Shown: positions 51,780 to 60,017 of the stretch, piece after piece
Layout of the letters: every line of letters starts with the position of its first letter
How positions within the stretch are numbered: the first letter of the stretch is position 1
NCBI RefSeq assembly: GCF_000337675.1
Contig: NZ_AOIB01000013.1
Span: forward strand, 211,557 to 275,556
DNA from: Natronococcus amylolyticus DSM 10524
GTDB lineage: Archaea > Halobacteriota > Halobacteria > Halobacteriales > Natrialbaceae
DNA length: 64,000 bases
Reading direction: 5' to 3'
The notes under the pieces: model-generated
What the model was told of the DNA's origin: nothing
Seen by the model: the letters and a program-made list of their open reading frames with translations, nothing else
Database searches by the model: none
Made by a program: the position numbers and the translations under genes

Positions 51780-52028
51780 ATGTCGAGTGAGGAGCCGACC
51801 GACGAGGAGATCGTCCAGACCGCCTCCGACGCAGCGGAGGGACTGATCTTCTCCCGGTACAAGCAATCCGAGGTTCGGGACTACGACGTGACGGTCGTCT
51901 TCGAGGACGGCGTCCTCGAGGTCGACGTCTACCTGAACGCGCCCGAAGACGGGGCCGACCCGGAGCAGGTCGCCGACGACGCCGCCCTCGCCGCGCGCGA
52001 GGCCGTCGACGAGCTGTTCGGGGAGTAA
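51780..52028 (+). CDS. DUF3194 domain-containing protein
   Basis: An 82-residue protein: TDEEIVQTASDAAEGLIFSRYKQSEVRDYDVTVVFEDGVLEVDVYLNAPE. DUF3194 is a small archaeal family always found next to prefoldin beta, as here with zero spacing. Function is unknown, but tight coupling suggests a role with prefoldin or ribosome maturation. Confidence 0.9.
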   Translation: MSSEEPTDEEIVQTASDAAEGLIFSRYKQSEVRDYDVTVVFEDGVLEVDVYLNAPEDGADPEQVADDAALAAREAVDELFGE

Positions 52029-52087
52029 GGTATTCGGCTCGCTTTTCGCGACGAGTTCGATCGAAACGGCCGTACTCCCGAGAGGAT

Positions 52088-52177
52088 ATGTCACAGCTAC
52101 CCACACTACCACAACCGATTAGTGGTATGCTCGGCAAATCCACGCCACAGCAGATGGAGATCGTTTTCGCTCGGTGA
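52088..52177 (+). CDS. Candidate 29-codon ORF in the hflX upstream region
   Basis: An ATG frame (MSQLPTLPQPISGMLG...) with the SD-like GAGAGG just upstream lies in the gap 52029-52297. A TACCAC/GTGGTA inverted repeat (52107-52127) lies inside it. It matches no family I know, so it may be noncoding; the remainder of the gap holds nothing else. Confidence 0.2.
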   Translation: MSQLPTLPQPISGMLGKSTPQQMEIVFAR

Positions 52178-52297
52178 GTCGGGTTCGCCGCCGTCGTCGA
52201 CGGTTCGGTCGACGGCGACGCAGCCCCCGATCCCCGCTCGTTTCGCCCGGCACGGACTCGAGCCGGAGCCACGCAGTACTCGCAGCTACAGACGCTC

Positions 52298-53611
52298 ATG
52301 TCACGATCAGCACCCACGCAGACCGCACGCACAGTTATCGCGAAACGATCGCCGAACGCCCCCGTCGAGACCGACGAGATCGAGGCGCTCGTCCGGGCCA
52401 ACGGGGACGACGTCGTCGCGACCGTCACGCAGGTCGGACCGAACGACTCCGGGACCTACCTCGGCAGCGGGAAGCTCGAGGAGCTCGCGACCGTCGTCGA
52501 GGAGCAGGAAGCCGGCCGCGTCGTCGTCGACGGCGAGCTCACGCCCGACCAGCACCACACCATCGAGCAACGGATGCCCGAGGAGACGATCGTCGTCGAT
52601 CGCTACCGGCTCGTCCTCGAGCTCTTCGAGAGCCAGGCCGGCACCCGTCGGGCCCAGCTTCAGGTCGAGCTGGCGCGCCTGCGCTACGACCTGCCGCGGG
52701 TGATCGCCGCGGCCGACGAGGGGATGTTGAACCAGCAGACCGAGAAGGGGTCCCGGATCTACGACGTCGAGGAGCGGATCGACCGCCTCGAGACGAAACT
52801 CGAGGAGCTGCCCGAGCCCGCCGAGCAGTTCCGGCAGCGCCGCCGCGAGGAGGGGTTCGATCTCGTCACCCTGGCGGGCTACACCAACGCCGGGAAGTCG
52901 ACGCTGCTGCACCGACTCGCCGACGAGATGAGCCTCGAGGATCGCGACGAGGACGCTCACTCGGACGGCGACGGAAAGGACGCCACCGCGGCGATCGAGG
53001 ATCGGCTGTTCGAGACCCTCGAGACGACGACCCGTCGGGCGACCCTCGAGGGCCGGCCCGCGCTCGTCACCGACACGGTCGGGTTCGTCGACGACCTGCC
53101 CCACGACCTCGTCGAGTCGTTCAGTTCGACGCTGTCGGAGGCGGCCGCGGCCGACGTCGTCGTTCTGGTCGTCGACGCCGGCGATTCCCTCGAGACGTTC
53201 CGCGAGCGGCTGTCGGTGTCCCTCGAGGTGCTCGACGCACAGGGGGTCGACGACGATCGGATCGTCCCCGTACTCAACAAGGCCGAGACGCTGTCCGACG
53301 AGGAGCGCCGACGACGCTCCTCAGTAGCTGCGGATCTCATTCCGGAATCGGCGGCCGACCCGATACTCGCGAGCCTGCTCGAGGGGACGAACCTCGAGGC
53401 CGTTCGCTCGGCGATTCGGGAGCGGTTCCCCGAGGAGCGGGCGACGCTTCGGTTGCCGAACACCGACGACGCGATGTCGCTGGTCTCGACTGCTTACGAC
53501 CGCACGACCGTCGAGTCGGTCGACTACGAGGGCGAGACGGTCACGCTTACGTGTCGCGGTCGGCCGTCCGTGCTCGAGCGGCTGCAGGGTCGGGCCGAAA
53601 AGTTCGGGTAA
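52298..53611 (+). CDS. hflX: GTPase HflX
   Basis: A 437-residue ribosome-associated GTPase. The N-terminal domain has GSGKLEELATVVEEQEAGRVVVDGELTPDQ, then FESQAGTRRAQLQVELARLRYDLPR (family signature). The G domain has GYTNAGKSTLLHRL (G1), DTVGFVDDLPHDLVESFSSTL (G3) and VLNKAE (G4). HflX splits or rescues stalled ribosomes under stress in bacteria; the archaeal role is less clear. An acidic insertion between G1 and G2 is lineage-specific. Stand-alone gene. Confidence 0.94.
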   Translation: MSRSAPTQTARTVIAKRSPNAPVETDEIEALVRANGDDVVATVTQVGPNDSGTYLGSGKLEELATVVEEQEAGRVVVDGELTPDQHHTIEQRMPEETIVVDRYRLVLELFESQAGTRRAQLQVELARLRYDLPRVIAAADEGMLNQQTEKGSRIYDVEERIDRLETKLEELPEPAEQFRQRRREEGFDLVTLAGYTNAGKSTLLHRLADEMSLEDRDEDAHSDGDGKDATAAIEDRLFETLETTTRRATLEGRPALVTDTVGFVDDLPHDLVESFSSTLSEAAAADVVVLVVDAGDSLETFRERLSVSLEVLDAQGVDDDRIVPVLNKAETLSDEERRRRSSVAADLIPESAADPILASLLEGTNLEAVRSAIRERFPEERATLRLPNTDDAMSLVSTAYDRTTVESVDYEGETVTLTCRGRPSVLERLQGRAEKFG

Positions 53612-53681
53612 GCGGGGCACGGCCGACCGTGGTTGAGAGCCGATCGATACCCGTTTGGCACGTCGCCGGAAGATAGTCAGT

Positions 53682-54011
53682 ATGGGCCTGGACCGGATCG
53701 ACGCCGTCTCGATCGTCGGCGTCGGCACGCTGATCGCGGCGTCGACCATCCTCGAGGGCGTCCTGGTGGCGGCCGCGCTCGGCGGCTTCGCGCTCTCGCT
53801 CTCGAGCTGGCGGCTGTACGGCGGGCGACCCTGGGAGGCGCTGGCCTGGCTGGCGTGGGTGGTCACCGCCGTCTCGCTCGTCGTCCCCGTCGGTGGTGCG
53901 ATGTCGACCGTCGTCTTCTTCGCGTCCCTGCTGGTCGGGCTCGGACTGCTGATCGGCGCTCGAGCCGGCCTGCTGCCGGAGGTCTGGGTCGTCGGCGACG
54001 CGACCGAGTGA
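53682..54011 (+). CDS. Small membrane protein, unknown function
   Basis: A 109-residue protein with four helices: DAVSIVGVGTLIAASTILEGVLVAAALGG, then WEALAWLAWVVTAVSLVVP, TVVFFASLLVGLGLLIGARAG. The start is MGLDRIDAVSI. It lies just upstream of metG in the same direction, 49 bases apart. I recognise no named family. Confidence 0.7.
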   Translation: MGLDRIDAVSIVGVGTLIAASTILEGVLVAAALGGFALSLSSWRLYGGRPWEALAWLAWVVTAVSLVVPVGGAMSTVVFFASLLVGLGLLIGARAGLLPEVWVVGDATE

Positions 54012-54060
54012 CCGAGCGGAAACCGGCGGCTTTTACGCCCGGCACCGACTCATGGCGAGT

Positions 54061-56163
54061 ATGAGCACCGACGAGTTTCCAACTGACAGTCCCGCGATCG
54101 TGACCTGCGGGTTGCCCTACGCCAACGGCGACCTCCACATCGGTCACCTCCGCGGATACATCGGCGCAGACGCCTTCAACCGCGCGCTCGAGACGCTGGG
54201 CCAGGAGACGGCCTACGTCTCCGGCTCGGACATGCACGGCACGCCCGTGGCCGTCAACGCCGAACAGGAGGGCGTCGATCCCGCGGAGTTCGCGCTGGAC
54301 TGGCACGAGCAGTACGAGGAGACGTTTCCCAAGTTCAACGTCGACTTCGACAACTACGGCCACACCCACGACGAGACCAACACGGAACTCACCCAGGAGA
54401 TCGTCCGCACCCTGGACGAGGAGGGCTACGTCTACGAGAAGGAGATCCAGGTCGCCTACGACCCCGACGCCGACCAGTACCTGCCGGATCGCTACGTTCA
54501 GGGCACCTGTCCGTACTGCGGGGAGAAGGCCCGCGGCGACGAGTGCGACGAGGGCTGTCAGCGCCACTTAGAGCCCGGCGAGGTCGAGGATCCGAAAAGT
54601 ACGATCACCGGGAACCCGGCCGAATACCGCCACCGCAGCCACAAGTTCTTCCGCGTCTCGGAGTTTTCGGACTACCTCACCGAGTTCTTGGACGGCCTCG
54701 AGGGCACCTCGAACGCGCGTAACCAGCCCCGTCAGTGGATCGAAGAGGGGCTGCAGGACTGGTGTCTCACGCGGGACATGGAGTGGGGGATAGACTACCC
54801 CAATGGCGATGACGAGAGCACGGAAGACGTCGTCCTCTACGTCTGGGTCGACGCCCCCGTCGAGTACATCGCCTCGACGAAGCAGTACAGCGAGCGCGTC
54901 GGGACCGACGAGTACGACTGGGAGCGCGTCTGGAAAGACGACGGTGAGATCGTTCACGTCATCGGCCGAGACATCATCCAGCACCACACGATTTTCTGGC
55001 CCGCGATGCTCGAGGGCGCCGGCTACAACGCCCCTCGAGCCGTGGCCGCGACCGGCTTCATCACAATCAACGGGAAGGGGCTCTCGACGAGTCGCAACCG
55101 CGCAATCTGGGCCGAGGAGTACCTCGACGAAGGGTTCCACCCCGACCTACTGCGGTACTACCTGACGACTACTGGGGGTCTCCAGCAGGACGTCGACTTC
55201 TCCTGGGACGCTTTCCAGGAGAAGGTCAACGGCGAACTCGTGGGAACGGTCGGCAACTTCTGGTACCGCTCGCTGCTGTTTGCCTACCGGAACTTCGAGG
55301 GGACGCCGGACGCGGACGTCTCGGAGGAAGTGCAGGAACGCATCGAGGGCGCCATCGGCGAGGTCCGCGAGGCCGTCAACGACTACTCGCTGCGCGGCAT
55401 CGGCCAGGCCGCCACTCGTCTGGCGCAGTTCGGCAACGAGTACATCCAGCGCAACGAGCCCTGGAAGCTCACCGACGAGGATCCCGAGCAGGCCGCGCAG
55501 GTCATCCGCGACTGCGTCCAGATCGCCAAGGCCGTCGCCGTCCTGCTCGAGCCGATCACGCCCGACAAATCCCAGCTGCTGTGGGACCAGATCGGCGAGG
55601 ACGGCGAGATCGCGGACGCCGGTCTCGAGGCCGCCCTCGAGGCGCCACCTCGAAACTTCGCGGAGCCCGGCGAGCTGTTCGAGAAGATCGAGGACGACCG
55701 CGTCGACGAACTGAACGAGAAGCTCGAGGAGCGCGTGGCTGCGGCCGGTGACGGGGAAAGCGAAAGCGACCACACCGACGAGGGCGAAACCGCAGACATG
55801 GCAGACGGAGACGAGGAGACGAGTGACCTCGAGCCCCTGCTCGAGGACCGCATCGGCTTCGAGGAGTTCCAGGACGTCGACATCCGCGTCGGCCGCATCG
55901 AGACGGCCGAGGGGATCGAGGGCGCCGACGACCTCGCCAAACTCGAGGTCGACATCGGCTTCGAGACCCGCCAGGTCGTCGCGGGGATCAAGCAGCTCCA
56001 CGACCTCGAGGAACTCCCCGGCGAGAAGTGCATCCTGCTGGCGAACATGGAGCCCGCCGAGCTGTTCGGCGTCGAGTCGAACGGAATGGTGCTCGCCGCG
56101 GGCGAGGGGGCCGACCTGCTGACGACCCACGGCGACGCCGAGGTCGGCGAGAAGGTTCGATAG
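54061..56163 (+). CDS. metG: Methionine-tRNA ligase
   Basis: A 700-residue MetRS. The HIGH motif is YANGDLHIGHLRGYI, the zinc knuckle is CPYCGEKARGDECDEGC, and the KMSKS equivalent is NGKGLSTSRN. The C-terminal 110 residues (FQDVDIRVGRIETAEGIEGADDLAKLEVDIG, ILLANMEPAELFGVESNGMVLAA) form an EMAP/tRNA-binding domain fused after an acidic linker. A CTTTTACG box lies about 30 bases before the ATG at 54061; an alternative ATG is three codons earlier. Confidence 0.96.
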   Translation: MSTDEFPTDSPAIVTCGLPYANGDLHIGHLRGYIGADAFNRALETLGQETAYVSGSDMHGTPVAVNAEQEGVDPAEFALDWHEQYEETFPKFNVDFDNYGHTHDETNTELTQEIVRTLDEEGYVYEKEIQVAYDPDADQYLPDRYVQGTCPYCGEKARGDECDEGCQRHLEPGEVEDPKSTITGNPAEYRHRSHKFFRVSEFSDYLTEFLDGLEGTSNARNQPRQWIEEGLQDWCLTRDMEWGIDYPNGDDESTEDVVLYVWVDAPVEYIASTKQYSERVGTDEYDWERVWKDDGEIVHVIGRDIIQHHTIFWPAMLEGAGYNAPRAVAATGFITINGKGLSTSRNRAIWAEEYLDEGFHPDLLRYYLTTTGGLQQDVDFSWDAFQEKVNGELVGTVGNFWYRSLLFAYRNFEGTPDADVSEEVQERIEGAIGEVREAVNDYSLRGIGQAATRLAQFGNEYIQRNEPWKLTDEDPEQAAQVIRDCVQIAKAVAVLLEPITPDKSQLLWDQIGEDGEIADAGLEAALEAPPRNFAEPGELFEKIEDDRVDELNEKLEERVAAAGDGESESDHTDEGETADMADGDEETSDLEPLLEDRIGFEEFQDVDIRVGRIETAEGIEGADDLAKLEVDIGFETRQVVAGIKQLHDLEELPGEKCILLANMEPAELFGVESNGMVLAAGEGADLLTTHGDAEVGEKVR

Positions 56164-56286
56164 GCACCCCTCGATTTTTGCTCGAGTCGGGTGCGTTTTA
56201 GACCCAATGGTACTCGAAGGGGTCGTTGCGTAGGGAGTGCGAATGGAACAGCCGGCGATACGTCTGCAGTGCCGACCAACCACCAC

Positions 56287-56400
56287 GGGGTGGGACTGAA
56301 AGGGGCTGGCGTTCTCGGGCGTTCCGACGACACAAGCACGCGACTGCAAGGAGCGTGCGCAGCGAGTCAGAACGCCCGAGAACGGCAGGGGCTTTCGCGG
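56287..56400. other. Strongly structured noncoding element (GTGGGACTGAAAGG...GGGGCTTTC type)
   Basis: A left arm (56306-56324) and a right arm (56370-56388) pair at 18 of 19 positions, enclosing 45 bases that contain a smaller stem, GCACGC (56336-56341) with GCGTGC (56353-56358). The flanks read GGTGGGACTGAAAGGGG on the left and GGGGCTTTCGCGG on the right. From memory similar elements recur in haloarchaeal intergenic DNA, but I cannot check. It lies in the 588-base gap 56164-56751, which holds no gene; a T-rich stretch near 56170-56198 could be the metG terminator. Confidence 0.55.
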
Positions 56401-56500
56401 TAATACCGATAGAAGCAGACGCTGTTCGTACGAACACAGGGAATCGCCACGCCCTCCCTACCCAATTCTCTCACTCGCTTTGCTCGTTCGCTCATCCACT

Positions 56501-56521
56501 GGAAGACGCGCTGCGTCTTCC
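56501..56521. other. Perfect 9-bp hairpin in the metG-GYD gap
   Basis: GGAAGACGC and GCGTCTTCC flank the loop GCT. The surrounding DNA has repeated CGCTTTGCTCGTTCGCTC-like words typical of low-complexity haloarchaeal intergenic sequence. Possibly part of the same element as 56287-56400 or of an old mobile element. Confidence 0.4.
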
Positions 56522-56751
56522 AAGCCGTTCGCTCGCATGGCTCGCGAAGACCTCGCGCAGCGTCGTTGACCGTCCTCACAGACGTTCGGCCGGTCGACAG
56601 CGCGCGCCACCGCAGGTGGGATGGTCGGACCGAGCTGATACGTCGTTCACCTGTACGTACCGCGAATTCCTAGGTAGAGGGAACCCGGTCAGGATCGACG
56701 TGTGGGTCGTGAGGCCGTCGTCCTCCGACGTCCCTCGAGACACGAGCCGAT

Positions 56752-57039
56752 TTAGACTTCGTCGACGAGGTCGGCGAAGTCGTCGGTGTCCTTCAGTGCC
56801 ATCGTCTGGGCGTCCAGCCCGTGTCGATGCATCGTCAGTGCGGCCTTGTACGCCGAGTCCTGGTCGGGAGCCTCGAAGATGACGAGGAAGTCGTGCTCGC
56901 CGAGCATCGCGTAGGAGTCCTCGAGCGTGGTGTCGTGTTCCTCGAACTCCGTTCTGATCTCGCCCCAGATCGAGGCGAGTTCCTGCATGTTCTGGACGTC
57001 ACGGTCGGCAAGCTCCACGACGGACGCGAACGTTGGCAT
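56752..57039 (-). CDS. GYD domain-containing protein
   Basis: A 95-residue protein of the GYD (dimeric alpha-beta barrel) family. MPTFASVVELADRDVQNMQELASIWGEI is followed by TTLEDSYAMLGEHDFLVIFEAPDQDSAYKAALTM, where the usual GxYD motif appears as AMLGEHDFL. The open frame goes much further upstream, but the ATG at 57039 gives the family length. Divergent from pyk, with 118 bases between the two starts. Function unknown. Confidence 0.88.
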   Translation of the reverse strand: MPTFASVVELADRDVQNMQELASIWGEIRTEFEEHDTTLEDSYAMLGEHDFLVIFEAPDQDSAYKAALTMHRHGLDAQTMALKDTDDFADLVDEV

Positions 57040-57157
57040 ATACAAAGAGAGGCACGAACCTCGGAAAACCGTTCCCGTGGCACATGATGGGTCGGGAAGG
57101 AACTCGAGACCGAGTAAACCACGCAGCTTTTTGACGGTGCTCGCGCTATCAGGGGAC

Positions 57158-58918
57158 ATGAGAAACGCGAAGATCGTCTGTACCCTGGGTCCGGCCTCGG
57201 ACGACCGGGGAACGATTTCGGCACTCGCCGACGCCGGGATGTCCGTCGCTCGGCTGAACGCGAGCCACGGCAGCCTCGAGGATCGAGCGACGCTGATCGA
57301 CCGCGTGCGCGCGGTCGACGAACAACGGGACGAGCCGGTGGCCGTCATGCTCGACATGAAGGGACCGGAGGTCAGGACGGCCCCGCTCCCGGAGGGTGAA
57401 ACCGTCTCGCTCGAGACGGACTCCGAGATCGAGTTCGTCGAGGGCGACGAGGCCTCCCCCGAGCGCGTGGGCCTCTCGCTTCCCATCCGGGAGGTCGAGG
57501 CGGGCGACCGCATCCTGCTCGACGACGGCCTGATCGAGACGACGGTGCTCGAGCGCTCCGGCGGGTCGGTCCGGGCTCGCGTCGACACCGGCGGCGAACT
57601 CGGCGGCCGCAAGGGTGTCAACGTCCCCGGCGTCGACCTCGACCTCGATATCGTCACCGACTCCGACCGGAAGGACCTCGAGCTCGGCGCCGAGAAGGAG
57701 GTCGACTTCGTCGCGGCGAGTTTCGTCCGCGACGCCGAGGACGTCTACGAGGTCAGCGAGGTCCTCGAGGAGCTGGGCGCCGAGGACATTCCGATCATCT
57801 CGAAGATCGAACGGGCGGGGGCCGTCGAGAACTTAGACGAGATCATCGAGGCCTCCTACGGGATCATGGTCGCTCGCGGCGACCTGGGCGTCGAGTGTCC
57901 GATGGAGGACGTTCCGATGATCCAGAAACGGATCATCCGAAAGTGTCACAACGCGGGCTCGCCAGTGATCACGGCGACGGAGATGCTCGACTCGATGGTC
58001 CACGCCCGACGACCGACCCGCGCGGAGGCCTCCGACGTCGCCAACGCCGTCTTGGACGGCACCGACGCAGTGATGCTCTCCGCCGAAACGGCGATCGGCG
58101 ATCACCCCCCCGAGGTCGTCGACGCCATGGACAGCATCGTCCGCCAGGTCGAGAACACGGAGGAGTACGCCGAGACCCTCGAGCAGCGCGTGCCGACCGC
58201 GGGCGAGGCCCGGACCGACGCGCTCGCTCGTTCGGCTCGCTACATGGCCCGGGACATCGGCGCGGAGGCGGTCGTCGCCGCGACCGAATCCGGCTACACC
58301 GCGCTGAAGACGGCGAAGTACCGTCCGGGCGTTCCGGTCGTCGCCTCGACGCCGAACCACGACGTGCGTCGACGACTCGCGCTGTCGTGGGGCGTGACGC
58401 CGCTGTACGCCCGGGTCTCCGATCAGGGTGCTGACGCCGTCGTCGAGAAGGCCGTTCAGGCGGCGCTCGACGCTGGCGTCGCCGACAGCGGCGACACCGT
58501 CGTCGTCCTCTGTGGCATGATGACCGAACTCGAGGGCGCGAACACGACGAACATGATGAAGGTCCACGTCGCCGCGGACGCGCTGACGACGGGACGGGTC
58601 GTCGTCGAGGGTCGGACGACCGGCCCCGTCGTTCGGCTCCGAGATGGCGACCTCTCGTCGATCCCCGACGGCGCGATCGTCGCGCTCGGGACGGCGTTCG
58701 ACGACGAGTTCGAGGGCGACCTCGAGCGGATCGGCGGGATCGTCAACGCCCAGCGGGGGATGACGGGCTACCCCGCGCTCGTCGCCCGTGAGATCGACGT
58801 CCCGATGATCAGCGGGGCCGACGTCGACGAACTCGAGGACGGATCGACGGTGACCCTCGACGCCGAGCGCGGCGTCGTCTACGGCGGCAACATCGCCCCC
58901 CGGTCCGAGCGGAACTGA
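57158..58918 (+). CDS. pyk: Pyruvate kinase
   Basis: A 586-residue pyruvate kinase, the last glycolytic step (PEP + ADP to pyruvate + ATP). Motifs: MRNAKIVCTLGPASDDR, VARLNASHGSLEDR, MLDMKGPEVRTA, the catalytic IPIISKIERAGAVENLDEII with MVARGDLGVE, and ITATEMLDSM with RAEASDVANAVLDGTDAVMLSAETAIG. The final 100 residues (GRVVVEGRTTGPVVRL...GGIVNAQRGMTGYPALVAREIDVPMISG) are the extra PEP-utilizer-like swivel domain found in some bacterial and archaeal enzymes. Start at the ATG at 57158. Confidence 0.96.
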   Translation: MRNAKIVCTLGPASDDRGTISALADAGMSVARLNASHGSLEDRATLIDRVRAVDEQRDEPVAVMLDMKGPEVRTAPLPEGETVSLETDSEIEFVEGDEASPERVGLSLPIREVEAGDRILLDDGLIETTVLERSGGSVRARVDTGGELGGRKGVNVPGVDLDLDIVTDSDRKDLELGAEKEVDFVAASFVRDAEDVYEVSEVLEELGAEDIPIISKIERAGAVENLDEIIEASYGIMVARGDLGVECPMEDVPMIQKRIIRKCHNAGSPVITATEMLDSMVHARRPTRAEASDVANAVLDGTDAVMLSAETAIGDHPPEVVDAMDSIVRQVENTEEYAETLEQRVPTAGEARTDALARSARYMARDIGAEAVVAATESGYTALKTAKYRPGVPVVASTPNHDVRRRLALSWGVTPLYARVSDQGADAVVEKAVQAALDAGVADSGDTVVVLCGMMTELEGANTTNMMKVHVAADALTTGRVVVEGRTTGPVVRLRDGDLSSIPDGAIVALGTAFDDEFEGDLERIGGIVNAQRGMTGYPALVAREIDVPMISGADVDELEDGSTVTLDAERGVVYGGNIAPRSERN

Positions 58919-58963
58919 GTCGAGGACCGCGGGTTTTTGACCGCGGCGCTCTAACCTCGAGGT

Positions 58964-59314
58964 ATGGCAGGCGACGCCTCCGGCGACCGACGCGAGGGCG
59001 ACGACGGGACGCGGGAGCAGCCGACGGCGGGGTCGACCGACGAACGGGAAACGGTGCGGAACGTCCGGGACACCTCCGGTATCGAGCCCGCCCGCAGCGG
59101 TGATCGCGATCGAATCCCGATCGACCTCTCGAGCTACGATACCGACGAGACGGACGCGAGCGAGGAGACCGAGGAGGACGACCCCTACGCGCCCGAGCCG
59201 AGTTCGACGCCGATCGAACGCGGCGATCCCACCCTCGAGAACGCGGTCTTCGTCGTGCTGGGCGCGATCGCGATGCTTCTCGTGATCGCCCGCGTTGTCT
59301 CGCTGCCCTTCTGA
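58964..59314 (+). CDS. DUF7312-like small membrane protein
   Basis: A 116-residue acidic, low-complexity protein ending in one membrane helix (LENAVFVVLGAIAMLLVIARVV). RIPIDLSSYDTDETD and DPYAPEPSSTPIERGDPTLENA recall haloarchaeal DUF7312 proteins, from memory. It lies between pyk and nfeD in the same direction. Function unknown; the orientation of the single C-terminal helix suggests a tail anchor. Confidence 0.72.
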   Translation: MAGDASGDRREGDDGTREQPTAGSTDERETVRNVRDTSGIEPARSGDRDRIPIDLSSYDTDETDASEETEEDDPYAPEPSSTPIERGDPTLENAVFVVLGAIAMLLVIARVVSLPF

Positions 59315-59356
59315 GCCCACTAAACATTTAATCACGGCGAGACCTTAGCATCGGAC

Positions 59357-59959
59357 ATGATCGAAGTTCTCTTCGAAAATATGCCCCTCGTGTTGCTGGC
59401 GACGGGTCTCGTGTTGATGGGGCTCGAGGCGCTGTCGCCGGGGGCCCACCTGATCGTCATCGGCATCGCCCTGGTCGGTGCGGGGCTCATCGGGATGCTG
59501 TTCCCGCCGGCGGCGAACCTGCTGGTGCTGGCGGGGCTGACCCTGGCGATCGGGCTCGTGGCGACCTACGTCTACCGCGAGTTCGACTTCTACGGCGGGA
59601 AGGGGACCCCCCAGACCTCGGACTCGGAGTCGCTGGCCGGAACCACCGGCTACGTCACCAAGACCGTCACCAACCGCGGCGGCGAGGTCAAACTCGAGCA
59701 GGGCGGGTTCGCCCCCTACTACAGCGCCCGGACCTCGAGCGGCACCATCGAGGAGGGCGAGGAGATCATCGTCCTCGATCCCGGCGGCGGGAACGTCCTG
59801 ACCGTCGAGTCGCTTGGCTCGATCGGCGAGGACGAGATCGACCGGGCGCTCGCCCGCGACTCCTCGAACGCCGAGGAGCCGACGGTCGACGAGACCGGAT
59901 CCGCGGAATCGAACGCCGACGACTCGATCCGCGAGCCCGAAACCGAGAAATCCGGCTGA
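59357..59959 (+). CDS. NfeD family protein
   Basis: A 200-residue membrane protein. Three hydrophobic segments (PLVLLATGLVLMGLEAL, HLIVIGIALVGAGLIGML, LLVLAGLTLAIGLVATYVY) lead to a soluble OB-fold (SLAGTTGYVTKTVTNRGGEVKLEQGGFAP, EEGEEIIVLDPGGGNVLTVE). NfeD proteins work with SPFH/stomatin-like proteins in membrane microdomains; two SPFH genes follow directly, so this is a classic pair. The C-terminal 40 residues are acidic. Confidence 0.9.
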   Translation: MIEVLFENMPLVLLATGLVLMGLEALSPGAHLIVIGIALVGAGLIGMLFPPAANLLVLAGLTLAIGLVATYVYREFDFYGGKGTPQTSDSESLAGTTGYVTKTVTNRGGEVKLEQGGFAPYYSARTSSGTIEEGEEIIVLDPGGGNVLTVESLGSIGEDEIDRALARDSSNAEEPTVDETGSAESNADDSIREPETEKSG

Positions 59960-60017
59960 CTGCCGGGACATGTTGACCAGGGGAACGTTTTTCCCCTCAC
60001 CGCCGTAAGATCGACGT

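Noticed and set aside
56287..56400. A degenerate CRISPR repeat
   Set aside because: Only one copy in the window and no spacer periodicity; kept as a structured element instead.
57833..59335. A 500-codon minus-strand frame opposite pyk
   Set aside because: Shadow of a strongly recognised gene.
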